A stretch of DNA of 12,617 nucleotides, from positions 1-12,617 of the forward strand of contig CALKVC010000009.1 of the NCBI GenBank assembly GCA_937996595.1. Reading direction: 5' to 3'. This DNA is from an uncultured Chitinophagaceae bacterium (GTDB lineage: Bacteria; Bacteroidota; Bacteroidia; Chitinophagales; Chitinophagaceae). Shown in pieces: positions 7,366 through 12,617 of the stretch; position 1 is the stretch's first letter; every line of letters starts with the position of its first letter. The position numbers were made by a program, and so were the translations under genes. Below the pieces are notes generated by a model that was not told where the DNA came from, made no database searches, and was given only the letters and a program-made list of their open reading frames with translations.

Positions 7366-7373
7366 CAAAAATA
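7366..7373 (-). promoter_or_regulatory. -7 promoter element of lipB
   Basis: Minus-strand TATTTTTG followed by C, an exact TAnnTTTG match, ends 17 bp before the TTG start. Transcription would begin about 10 bases upstream of the start codon, giving a very short leader. No clean TTTG is seen at the -33 position. Confidence 0.5.
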
Positions 7374-7447
7374 ATATAAGATAGCGTATCCTGTATGTTA
7401 AATGCCCTTAACCGGCAGATATACCTGAACGTTCACGTAATAATGTT

Positions 7448-8497
7448 ATGAGTATGGTTAACGATATGGAAGATGAACTGCCCGAATCGGAGGAGTTGTA
7501 TGAAAAGCACGCCATTGTAATTGACAAAGGCCAGGAACCTTTGCGTATTGACAAATTCCTGATGCGCCGCATTGAAGGAGCTACCCGGAACAAGATCCAG
7601 CAGTCGATTGAAAACGAACTTGTTTTAGTAAATGAAAAGCCGGTTAAAAATAATTACAAAATAAAAGCTGGCGACAAGGTCATCATTTATGATACCAGCA
7701 CACCGGAATCTTCTGAAATAATCCCCCAACAAATTCCTATTGATATCATATTTGAAGATGATGACCTGTTGGTAATCAATAAACCGGTTGGCATGGTTGT
7801 GCATCCGGGTAGCGGCAATCCCGACGGCACATTGGTTAACGCTGTTGCCTGGCACCTGAGGCAACATTGCCCGGGCATTGATGAAACCGAATTGCCAAGG
7901 TACGGGCTGGTTCACCGTATAGACAAAAACACCAGCGGCCTGATTGTGCTGGCAAAAACCCAAAAAGCCATGAGTGAGCTGGCTAAACAGTTTTTCAACC
8001 ATACCGTTCACAGAAGGTATGTGGCACTTGTTTGGGGCGACTTTTCAGAAAATGAAGGCACCATCGTTGCTCATGTAGGCAGGCACCAGCGCTTCAGGAA
8101 ACTATTTACCGCCTACCCGGACGGGGAGCATGGAAAGGATGCCATCACACATTACAAAGTACTGGAACGCTTTAATTATGTTACCCTTGTTGAATGCAGG
8201 CTGGAAACCGGCCGTACGCACCAGATAAGGGTACATATGCAATATATCGGCCATCCGCTGTTCAGTGATGATTTTTATGGAGGCGACAGAATAGTGAAAG
8301 GAACCGTATACAGCAAATACAAACAGTTTGTAGAAAATTGTTTCAGCATTTGTCCGCGGCAGGCACTACACGCCAAAGAATTAGGCTTCATACACCCGGT
8401 AACCAGGCAACCGATGCATTTCTCCAGCGAATTGCCGGAAGACATGGACCAGGTGATTGAAAAATGGAGAAAATACAGTCTGAATAAGCATGAATGA
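7448..8497 (+). CDS. RluA-family pseudouridine synthase, RluD-like
   Basis: The 349-residue protein converts specific uridines to pseudouridine in structured RNA. An S4 RNA-binding domain occupies roughly residues 31-80 (PLRIDKFLMRRIEGATRNKI, then a VNEKPVKNNYKIKAGD turn). The catalytic domain follows, with INKPVGMVVHPGSG, the catalytic Asp159 in HRIDKNTSGLIVLAKT, and the RTHQIRVHMQYIGHPLFSD block. The S4 domain plus the HRIDKxTSG form identify the RluA/RluC/RluD class. The long extension and the GNPDGTLVNA region make 23S rRNA helix 69 (RluD type) the likely target, which is an inference. Two further in-frame ATGs lie at 7454 and 7466; any of the three leaves both domains intact. It is divergent from lipB across a 99-bp gap. 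No good promoter element of its own was found, although the end of that gap is AT-rich. Confidence 0.92.
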   Translation: MSMVNDMEDELPESEELYEKHAIVIDKGQEPLRIDKFLMRRIEGATRNKIQQSIENELVLVNEKPVKNNYKIKAGDKVIIYDTSTPESSEIIPQQIPIDIIFEDDDLLVINKPVGMVVHPGSGNPDGTLVNAVAWHLRQHCPGIDETELPRYGLVHRIDKNTSGLIVLAKTQKAMSELAKQFFNHTVHRRYVALVWGDFSENEGTIVAHVGRHQRFRKLFTAYPDGEHGKDAITHYKVLERFNYVTLVECRLETGRTHQIRVHMQYIGHPLFSDDFYGGDRIVKGTVYSKYKQFVENCFSICPRQALHAKELGFIHPVTRQPMHFSSELPEDMDQVIEKWRKYSLNKHE

Positions 8498-8512
8498 TAT
8501 TTAATAACAGTG

Positions 8513-8532
8513 CCGGTTATACGCTAAACCGG
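8513..8532. repeat. Small inverted repeat between the pseudouridine synthase and M28 genes
   Basis: Arms ccggtt (8513-8518) and aaccgg (8527-8532) surround an 8-base loop, 16 bp before the ATG of the M28 gene. There is no T-run after it, so it is not a normal terminator. It may be an attenuating hairpin, an operator half-site pair or chance. Confidence 0.3.
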
Positions 8533-8548
8533 GTAAATCAAAAATGTC

Positions 8549-9901
8549 ATGTTACAGAAAATAACAATAATCCTCCTGCTGGCATTACCGTTTAGGCCAC
8601 TATTTGCCCAAACGGTAATAAACCGTGATCATGGAATAGAACAAATGGTAAAAGAGGTTTCTGCAGATTCTATGAGGGCTTATATTACAACCCTTGTTTC
8701 GTTTGGCACCCGAAACACACTGAGTAATCAAACAGACCCTAACAGGGGAATTGGTGCAGCCAGGAAGTGGGTACTGCAAAAATTCAATTCTTTTTCCGGC
8801 AGGTCAAATGGCCGGCTTACGGCAATTATTGATACGGTTACCATACAGCCAAACGGCAAAAGGATTGACACCCCCGTTCAGCTCGGAAATGTTGTTGCTA
8901 CACTAAAAGGCACTGACACTGCAGATAAAAGAGTCTTTATCATCAGCGCCCACCTGGACAATATGCGCAGCAATGTGATGGACAGGATGAATGATGCCCC
9001 CGGGGCCAATGATGATGGCAGTGGCTGTGCTGCCGTTATTGAATGTGCCCGGATCATGAGTGCACGCAATTTTCCCGCAACCATCATGTTTGTAACTTTC
9101 AGCGGAGAAGAACAGGGTTTGCTGGGTGCCTACTTTATGGCAAACAAAGCCCGCAAAAACAACCTGCACATTGAAGCTGTGCTGAATAACGATATCATGG
9201 GCAGCATCAGCAGTAACGAAACTAATATAAAAGATAATACCAGGATTCGGGTGTTCAGCGAAGGGTTGCCCGCTTATGAAATGGATAAGCATGCAAAAAT
9301 GATACGGCAGTCCGGACTGGAGAATGACGGTAAATCAAGGCAACTTGCCCGTTATGTAAAAGAAACAGGTGAACGTTATGTTGATAACATTGAAGTGGTG
9401 ATGGTATACAGGAACGACAGGTTCCTTAGGGGCGGCGACCATACAGCTTTTGTTGAAAACGGGTATACGGCAGTAAGGTTAACGGAAATGAATGAGGATT
9501 ATACCCGCCAGCACCAGGATGTGAGAATGGAATATGGTATACAATATGGCGATTTAACTGAGTTCATAGATTTTGAATATCTCCGGAAAAATACGGCCAT
9601 AAACCTGTCTTGCCTGGCCAGTTTAGCCAAAGCACCGGCAATACCGGAATCGGTAAAAATTGATGTGAAGAAATTAAGCAACAATTCATTCTTGTACTGG
9701 AAGGAACCTGTTACAGGAAAACCGAAAGGTTATTATGTTCTGTTACGTGAAACAACCTCCGTATATTGGCAAAAGAAGTTTTTCACCACTTCAACAGAAT
9801 TACTTTTACCGTATTCCAAAGACAATTATTTTTTTGCCGTGCAATCTGTTAATGATACCGGTAATGAAAGCCTGCCCGTAGTGCCCGGTATTGGCAGGTA
9901 A
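8549..9901 (+). CDS. Exported M28-family zinc metallopeptidase with C-terminal FN3-like domain
   Basis: This 450-residue protein has a signal peptide (MLQK, hydrophobic core, then LFA|Q, cleavage after residue 20). The two-zinc catalytic centre of M28 aminopeptidases is complete. His135 lies in SAHLDN, bridging Asp155 in GANDDGSG, general base Glu187 and metal ligand Glu188 in SGEEQGLLG, Asp215 in NNDIMG, and His298 in GGDHTAF. Residues about 366-450 form a fibronectin-III-like domain (VKIDVKKLSNNSFLYW, GYYVLLRE, YFFAVQSVNDTGNES), a common tail on extracellular Bacteroidota M28 enzymes. It probably removes N-terminal residues from peptides outside the cytoplasm; substrate preference is not visible. 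The SGEEQG form argues against an M28-like glutaminyl cyclase. It follows the pseudouridine synthase gene by 51 bp and is followed closely by the DUF3820 gene, so the three may share a transcript. Confidence 0.92.
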   Translation: MLQKITIILLLALPFRPLFAQTVINRDHGIEQMVKEVSADSMRAYITTLVSFGTRNTLSNQTDPNRGIGAARKWVLQKFNSFSGRSNGRLTAIIDTVTIQPNGKRIDTPVQLGNVVATLKGTDTADKRVFIISAHLDNMRSNVMDRMNDAPGANDDGSGCAAVIECARIMSARNFPATIMFVTFSGEEQGLLGAYFMANKARKNNLHIEAVLNNDIMGSISSNETNIKDNTRIRVFSEGLPAYEMDKHAKMIRQSGLENDGKSRQLARYVKETGERYVDNIEVVMVYRNDRFLRGGDHTAFVENGYTAVRLTEMNEDYTRQHQDVRMEYGIQYGDLTEFIDFEYLRKNTAINLSCLASLAKAPAIPESVKIDVKKLSNNSFLYWKEPVTGKPKGYYVLLRETTSVYWQKKFFTTSTELLLPYSKDNYFFAVQSVNDTGNESLPVVPGIGR

Positions 9902-9929
9902 ATTTTTACCGGATCTTTCTAAAATATAC

Positions 9930-10163
9930 ATGGAACCGTTATCTATGCCCGACGCATCATTGCTTACAGACCTTATAAGCAAGCAAATGCCTTTTGGAAA
10001 ATACAAAGGCAGGGTTTTGTGCAACTTACCCGTCAGTTACCTTGAATGGTTTTCACAAAAAGGCTTTCCGGCAGGCAGGCTGGGCATTTTATTACAAACA
10101 CTGTATGAAATAAAGCTAAATGGACTTGATCATATACTTGAGCACTTGAAAAAACAAAGCTAA
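9930..10163 (+). CDS. DUF3820 family small protein
   Basis: This protein of 77 residues carries the DUF3820 core: MPFGKYKG at residues 20-27, then LPVSYLEWFSQKGFP and a C-terminal LYEIKLNGLDHIL helix. The family is widespread in Bacteroidota and Proteobacteria; members were once described as quorum-sensing-regulated virulence factors, but no biochemical role is established. It is small and has no signal peptide. Start choice is uncertain. ATG 9930 is preferred because it puts the conserved core at the usual distance from the N-terminus and avoids overlap. ATG 9891 would overlap the last 11 bases of the M28 gene and add 13 poorly conserved residues, while ATG 9945 also remains possible. It ends 4 bp before the convergent gene, with no visible terminator. 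Confidence 0.82.
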   Translation: MEPLSMPDASLLTDLISKQMPFGKYKGRVLCNLPVSYLEWFSQKGFPAGRLGILLQTLYEIKLNGLDHILEHLKKQS

Positions 10164-10167
10164 CCCC

Positions 10168-11097
10168 TTACTCAAAGTCAAATAATGTGGCTGTAAAAAC
10201 AGCTCGTTCCCTTTTCTTTGTTATGGCTTTCCAGTTTCCATGGTAACGTATCAGTACAGGAACAGTCAGGTTCTTATATGTTCCCATTTTCACTTCCATA
10301 AATACATTAAAGTCATATACGGCAGCATCATAACTCAATGCATAATTTCTGGCTACTACCTCATAAGTACTGTCGTTGAACCAGGTTGTCATTTCATCTA
10401 TCACAACATCACTTTCATTACCGGGTTTCACTTTTTGCCTGAATGTATAACAGTAAACACCGTTGTAAAGTTCCCTGTCGATACTCATGATGTACTTATC
10501 TGCCATCTCATCTTCAAAAATGGGCGTTTTGCTGCTCATGAAAGGTAATCCGCTGATCCTTTTCCCCGGGTTAAAAAAAAGCATTTTCAATTGTTCCTTA
10601 TGCTTCTCCATACCTGTTTTTCCTGCAGTTGAAAATGAAGTACCGGAAACAATGTTATTCTCTCCGCAAACTTTTCCTTTTGTAAAAAAAAGGGATGCGT
10701 ACATCTGTGCTGTGTAATAATTGAAGTTGCGGGCTTCATCATATATATCGCCGGTAACCTGCTCTTCCAGCACTTCCATTGTACGGCAGCCCTGGCTGCA
10801 GGATTGCCTGGTCCTGCTTTTCAGCGATGCTTTCATCATTCCGTTCTTATCAAGCATCCTGATGTCGTTCAATGATGTAAAACCAAGTATGCGCAGGTTC
10901 CTGAATGCCTTATAAAAACTACTGTCGTTTTTTACCCGGTGAATGAATCCGGGTACATCCAGTTTTTTTTCAACAACAACCTCACTTAGTGTAATTACCC
11001 GGTTGCCGGTAAGTACAACCGTATCAGATTTTACCTGGCCATAAGCGAAAAGGTTTGTTACGGCCGCTATGGTAAACAGCATGAAGGGTTTAATCAT
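10168..11097 (-). CDS. Exported protein of unknown function with four cysteines
   Basis: I do not recognise a named family for this 309-residue protein. It has a signal peptide (residues 1-20, AYG|Q). The early mature segment VITLSEVVVEKK is reminiscent of the strand that ends carboxypeptidase-regulatory-like domains of Bacteroidota outer-membrane proteins. This is followed by SFYKAFRNLRILGF and NDIRMLDKNG. There are four cysteines: Cys100 and Cys104 as a CxxxC pair, Cys144 and Cys216, which may form disulfides after export. The C-terminal half is beta-rich with aromatic periodicity (YNGVYCYTF, TTWFNDSTYEVVARNY, YDFNVFMEVKM). This loosely recalls LolA/LppX-like lipid-carrier barrels, a guess only. 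It ends with the basic KKRERAVFTATLFDFE. The start follows a possible TTG-N17-TACATTTA promoter. It lies downstream of def on the same strand but 83 bp away, so co-transcription is uncertain. Confidence 0.75.
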   Translation of the reverse strand: MIKPFMLFTIAAVTNLFAYGQVKSDTVVLTGNRVITLSEVVVEKKLDVPGFIHRVKNDSSFYKAFRNLRILGFTSLNDIRMLDKNGMMKASLKSRTRQSCSQGCRTMEVLEEQVTGDIYDEARNFNYYTAQMYASLFFTKGKVCGENNIVSGTSFSTAGKTGMEKHKEQLKMLFFNPGKRISGLPFMSSKTPIFEDEMADKYIMSIDRELYNGVYCYTFRQKVKPGNESDVVIDEMTTWFNDSTYEVVARNYALSYDAAVYDFNVFMEVKMGTYKNLTVPVLIRYHGNWKAITKKRERAVFTATLFDFE

Positions 11098-11140
11098 ACA
11101 ACAAAGTAACTTAAACTAATCATGATTGAGGTATTACCTG

Positions 11141-11168
11141 TAAATGTAAAAGGAATATTTGCTGCCAA
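11141..11168 (-). promoter_or_regulatory. Possible promoter of the four-cysteine exported protein gene
   Basis: On the minus strand TTG (11168-11166) is followed after 17 bp by TACATTTA (11148-11141), seven of eight matches to TAnnTTTG. It lies 43 bp before the ATG. Spacing fits flavobacterial promoters. Confidence 0.35.
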
Positions 11169-11180
11169 TATGCAGGCATA

Positions 11181-11759
11181 CTACTTAGGGAAAAGCATCC
11201 GGTAATCTACGTGCACCTTCCCTTTGCTGATATCATCCAGCTTACGTTTCAGCAAAGTCCGTTTCAAGGGTTTAATATGGTCTATGAATAATTTACCATC
11301 AATATGGTCATATTCATGAAGGATAACCCGGGCAGTTATGCCGATGAACGTAGTTGTGTGAGACACGAATTTTTCATCCATATATGCCAGGGTTACAGAT
11401 TGATGGCGCATGATATCTTCCCTTATTTTGGGAATACTCAGGCAACCTTCGTTATAACTCCATTCCTTTCCGTTAAGGCCAACAATATGTGCATTGATGA
11501 AAACGCCTTTGTAACCGGGTTCATCCGGATATTCCCCTTTCTCATCCTCTTCCTGGTTTTCAAATATCTGCATGCTGTCCATTACAAATAAACGGATATC
11601 CTTGTTTACCTGAGGGGCAGCCAAACCAACACCGTTGCTGTTATACATGGTTTCCCACATATCGGCAATCAGTTTTTCCAAACCCGGGTAATCCGGATCA
11701 ATATCAGCACATACTTTTCTCAGGATGGGTGATCCATATGCAACAATGGGGAGAATCAT
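11181..11759 (-). CDS. def: Peptide deformylase
   Basis: Def removes the formyl group from the initiator methionine of nascent proteins at the ribosome. The three family motifs are all present: motif 1 GVGLAAPQ at residues 43-50; motif 2 EGCLSIP at 104-110 with metal ligand Cys106; and motif 3 HEYDHIDG at 148-155, with metal ligands His148 and His152 and catalytic Glu149. The 192-residue length is slightly above the E. coli enzyme. The extra residues sit in an acidic loop around residues 64-82 (FENQEEDEKGEYPDEPG), as commonly seen in Bacteroidota. Start ATG 11759 precedes the conserved ILPIVAYGSPILR opening. It lies 129 bp downstream of ruvX on the same strand, a neighbourhood often conserved in this phylum. 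A weak AT-rich promoter of its own may exist. Confidence 0.95.
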   Translation of the reverse strand: MILPIVAYGSPILRKVCADIDPDYPGLEKLIADMWETMYNSNGVGLAAPQVNKDIRLFVMDSMQIFENQEEDEKGEYPDEPGYKGVFINAHIVGLNGKEWSYNEGCLSIPKIREDIMRHQSVTLAYMDEKFVSHTTTFIGITARVILHEYDHIDGKLFIDHIKPLKRTLLKRKLDDISKGKVHVDYRMLFPK

Positions 11760-11767
11760 CAGGAATT

Positions 11768-11795
11768 ATAAAATATTAATTATCAATAAAGCAAA
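11768..11795 (-). promoter_or_regulatory. Weak candidate promoter of def
   Basis: Minus-strand TTTG (11795-11792), 16 bp spacer, then TATTTTAT (11775-11768), six of eight matches to TAnnTTTG. It lies just before the ATG, in an AT-rich stretch. The match is poor, and read-through from ruvX is an alternative. Confidence 0.25.
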
Positions 11796-11821
11796 GTTAA
11801 TCCATATCGGATAATCAGCCA

Positions 11822-11840
11822 AGCCGGCAAGCTGCTGGCT
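11822..11840. repeat. Hairpin-forming repeat in the ruvX-def spacer
   Basis: Arms agccggca (11822-11829) and tgctggct (11833-11840) pair over 8 positions with a 3-base loop and one G-U wobble if transcribed from the plus strand. The minus-strand transcript, the direction of ruvX and def, would have an A-C mismatch instead. No T-run follows on either strand. Confidence 0.3.
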
Positions 11841-11888
11841 GTTGTTAGTTCATAGTTAAAAAATTCATGAAAAACCGGGCATATTGCC

Positions 11889-12302
11889 TTAACTGATGGT
11901 TTGGAGGTATTCCTGTAGCATGATGGTAGCAGCAATCTCATCAACCAGTTTCTTGTTGCGGCGGTCTTTTTTCTTCAAGCCCATTTCCAGCATGGCGTCT
12001 TTTGCCATTTTAGAAGTATACCGTTCATCTACTTCCTTCACCGGCATGGATGGAAATTCCTTTTTTATCCTGCTGACAGCCTGTATAACCAGCGGCGTTC
12101 CATGTGTATCTGATTCATCCCAGTTTTTAGGCATTCCGATTATAATCAGTTCAACCTGTTCCTCCTTCAGGTATTTTTTCAGGAAGCTGATAAGGTCCTG
12201 GGAGGCGATGGTGGTGAGGCCGGTTGCTATAATCTGCAAGGGATCTGTAACGGCAATGCCTGTACGCTTTCCTCCATAATCAATCGCTAATATTCTTGCC
12301 AC
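11889..12302 (-). CDS. ruvX: Putative pre-16S rRNA nuclease / Holliday junction resolvase RuvX (YqgF)
   Basis: YqgF/RuvX is an RNase H-fold nuclease implicated in 16S rRNA 5'-end maturation and, in older work, Holliday junction resolution. Visible motifs are LAIDYGGKRTGIAV at residues 5-18 with catalytic Asp8; IIIGMPKNWDES, the Bacteroidota variant of the GLP loop; VDERYTSK with Glu93; and VDEIAATIMLQEYL with Asp121. All three acidic active-site positions are therefore present. Length, 137 residues, is normal. The start is GTG at 12302: an in-frame TAA at 12317-12315 excludes anything longer, and the first strand of the domain begins at residue 4. It is followed by def on the same strand and preceded by the UbiA-type gene 70 bp upstream. 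Confidence 0.93.
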   Translation of the reverse strand: MARILAIDYGGKRTGIAVTDPLQIIATGLTTIASQDLISFLKKYLKEEQVELIIIGMPKNWDESDTHGTPLVIQAVSRIKKEFPSMPVKEVDERYTSKMAKDAMLEMGLKKKDRRNKKLVDEIAATIMLQEYLQTIS

Positions 12303-12334
12303 GGTTTTAATTTTTTACCTGGTTCCAAACCTTA

Positions 12335-12342
12335 TAAATGTA
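12335..12342 (-). promoter_or_regulatory. Weak candidate -7 element of ruvX
   Basis: Minus-strand TACATTTA, seven of eight matches to TAnnTTTG, lies 32 bp before the GTG start in an otherwise AT-rich 70-bp gap. It is the same octamer seen before the four-cysteine gene. No TTG is found at a suitable distance. Confidence 0.25.
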
Positions 12343-12372
12343 ATTGCATTTTTGTAACTTGATTTACTCCTC

Positions 12373-12617
12373 TTATTTATATAGAAACAGGTCTAATAAT
12401 ACAAAAACAGCAAACACGATGGATGCAATGCCATTGGCTGTCATAAATGCAATATTCACCCGCCGCAGGTCATTTGGCTTTACGATGGAATGCTGGTAAA
12501 TAAGCATGCCGGTGAATACCAGCGCACCAACCCAATACCACAAACCAAATCCTCCGTATAATCCCGCACTGGCAACACATAGGGCAGACATTACATGTAG
12601 CCACCTGGAAACACGCA
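12373..12617 (-). CDS. UbiA-family polyprenyltransferase, C-terminal part (5' truncated)
   Basis: About 80 C-terminal residues of an integral-membrane prenyltransferase are present; the frame runs open through the right edge, so the start and both Asp-rich catalytic motifs lie outside. The conserved UbiA tail is clear: RVSRWLHV, then a hydrophobic helix, then the loop YQHSIVKPNDLRRVNIAFMT, then a final membrane helix (residues NGIASIVFAVFVLLDLF). This loop matches 4-hydroxybenzoate prenyltransferase and its futalosine-pathway relative MqnP. Because Bacteroidota make menaquinone rather than ubiquinone, an MqnP-like role is more likely than ubiquinone synthesis; that is inference from taxonomy, not from this fragment. 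The Met at 12591 is internal, not a start. ruvX follows 70 bp downstream on the same strand. Confidence 0.82.
   Translation of the reverse strand, partial: RVSRWLHVMSALCVASAGLYGGFGLWYWVGALVFTGMLIYQHSIVKPNDLRRVNIAFMTANGIASIVFAVFVLLDLFLYK

Noticed and set aside
7358..7447. A plus-strand promoter for the pseudouridine synthase gene (for example TTAATTTG at 7358-7365)
   Set aside because: It lacks the TA at the right spacing and no paired -33 element fits; evidence is too weak to annotate.
8544..8564. ATG at 8544, 5 bp before the M28 start, as an alternative start or leader peptide
   Set aside because: It is out of frame and stops after six codons; the 8549 ATG gives a complete signal peptide.
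8549..9901. The M28-type protein as the glutaminyl cyclase expected from the Q-rule
   Set aside because: Type II glutaminyl cyclases share the M28 fold, but this protein has the peptidase-type SGEEQGLLG and GANDDGSG motifs and a full two-metal ligand set, so an aminopeptidase is the better call.
10240..10717. Plus-strand open frames of 76-102 codons
   Set aside because: They lie antisense inside the 309-residue exported protein gene, lack domain-like patterns, and the minus-strand frame has a signal peptide and coherent protein sequence.
11896..12279. 127-codon plus-strand frame
   Set aside because: It is antisense to ruvX, whose motifs are unmistakable; Ser/Phe-rich low-information translation is typical of an antisense shadow.
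1..12617. Mobile element, phage remnant, CRISPR array, defence cassette or biosynthetic cluster
   Set aside because: No transposase, integrase, cas, toxin-antitoxin or modular synthase sequence was seen, there are no direct-repeat arrays, and gene content is housekeeping plus envelope proteins.

Overview
The window looks like ordinary chromosome from a Bacteroidota bacterium, most likely of the Chitinophagaceae type. Three things point there. Upstream regions carry the TTTG / TAnnTTTG promoter grammar of that phylum and few Shine-Dalgarno sequences. All five predicted signal peptides put a glutamine right after the likely cleavage site. The family set (an S9 glutamyl-endopeptidase-like enzyme, an M28 peptidase with a C-terminal FN3-like domain, DUF3820, a ruvX-def pair, a UbiA-type prenyltransferase) is typical of that group. 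I see no rRNA, tRNA, CRISPR array, insertion sequence, integrase or phage gene, and no obvious change of base composition.

Layout. Positions 1-903 (+) hold the end of a small GNAT acetyltransferase and an NmrA-like NAD(P)-binding protein. Positions 904-3432 (+) form a self-contained unit: a near-consensus promoter, an exported S9 peptidase and a Rho-independent terminator. A small exported protein of unknown function (3480-3818, +) converges on an NTP-transferase (3823-4722, -). That gene is divergent from a PLP-dependent ACC-deaminase/D-cysteine-desulfhydrase-like enzyme (4794-5699, +). An exported FN3-like protein (5770-6615, +) converges on lipB (6629-7348, -). lipB is divergent from an RluD-like pseudouridine synthase (7448-8497, +), which is followed on the same strand by an exported M28 peptidase and a small DUF3820 protein. 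The right end is all on the minus strand: UbiA-type prenyltransferase (cut by the window edge), ruvX, def and an exported protein of unknown function.

How the genes work together. This is a mosaic of short transcription units rather than one pathway. Housekeeping functions are lipoylation (lipB), rRNA/tRNA modification (rluD-like), N-terminal methionine processing (def), Holliday-junction/rRNA processing (ruvX) and quinone biosynthesis (UbiA family). Around them sit envelope or secreted proteins: two peptidases and three proteins of unknown function. Two genes use non-ATG starts: lipB with TTG and ruvX with GTG.

I looked for a novel system (defence cassette, mobile element, repeat array, biosynthetic cluster) and did not find one. 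The most useful leads are the three uncharacterised exported proteins, the uniform Gln after the predicted signal-peptide cleavage sites, several promoter-linked inverted repeats, and a possible leaderless start for the PLP enzyme. No stretch over 300 bases lacks a gene.
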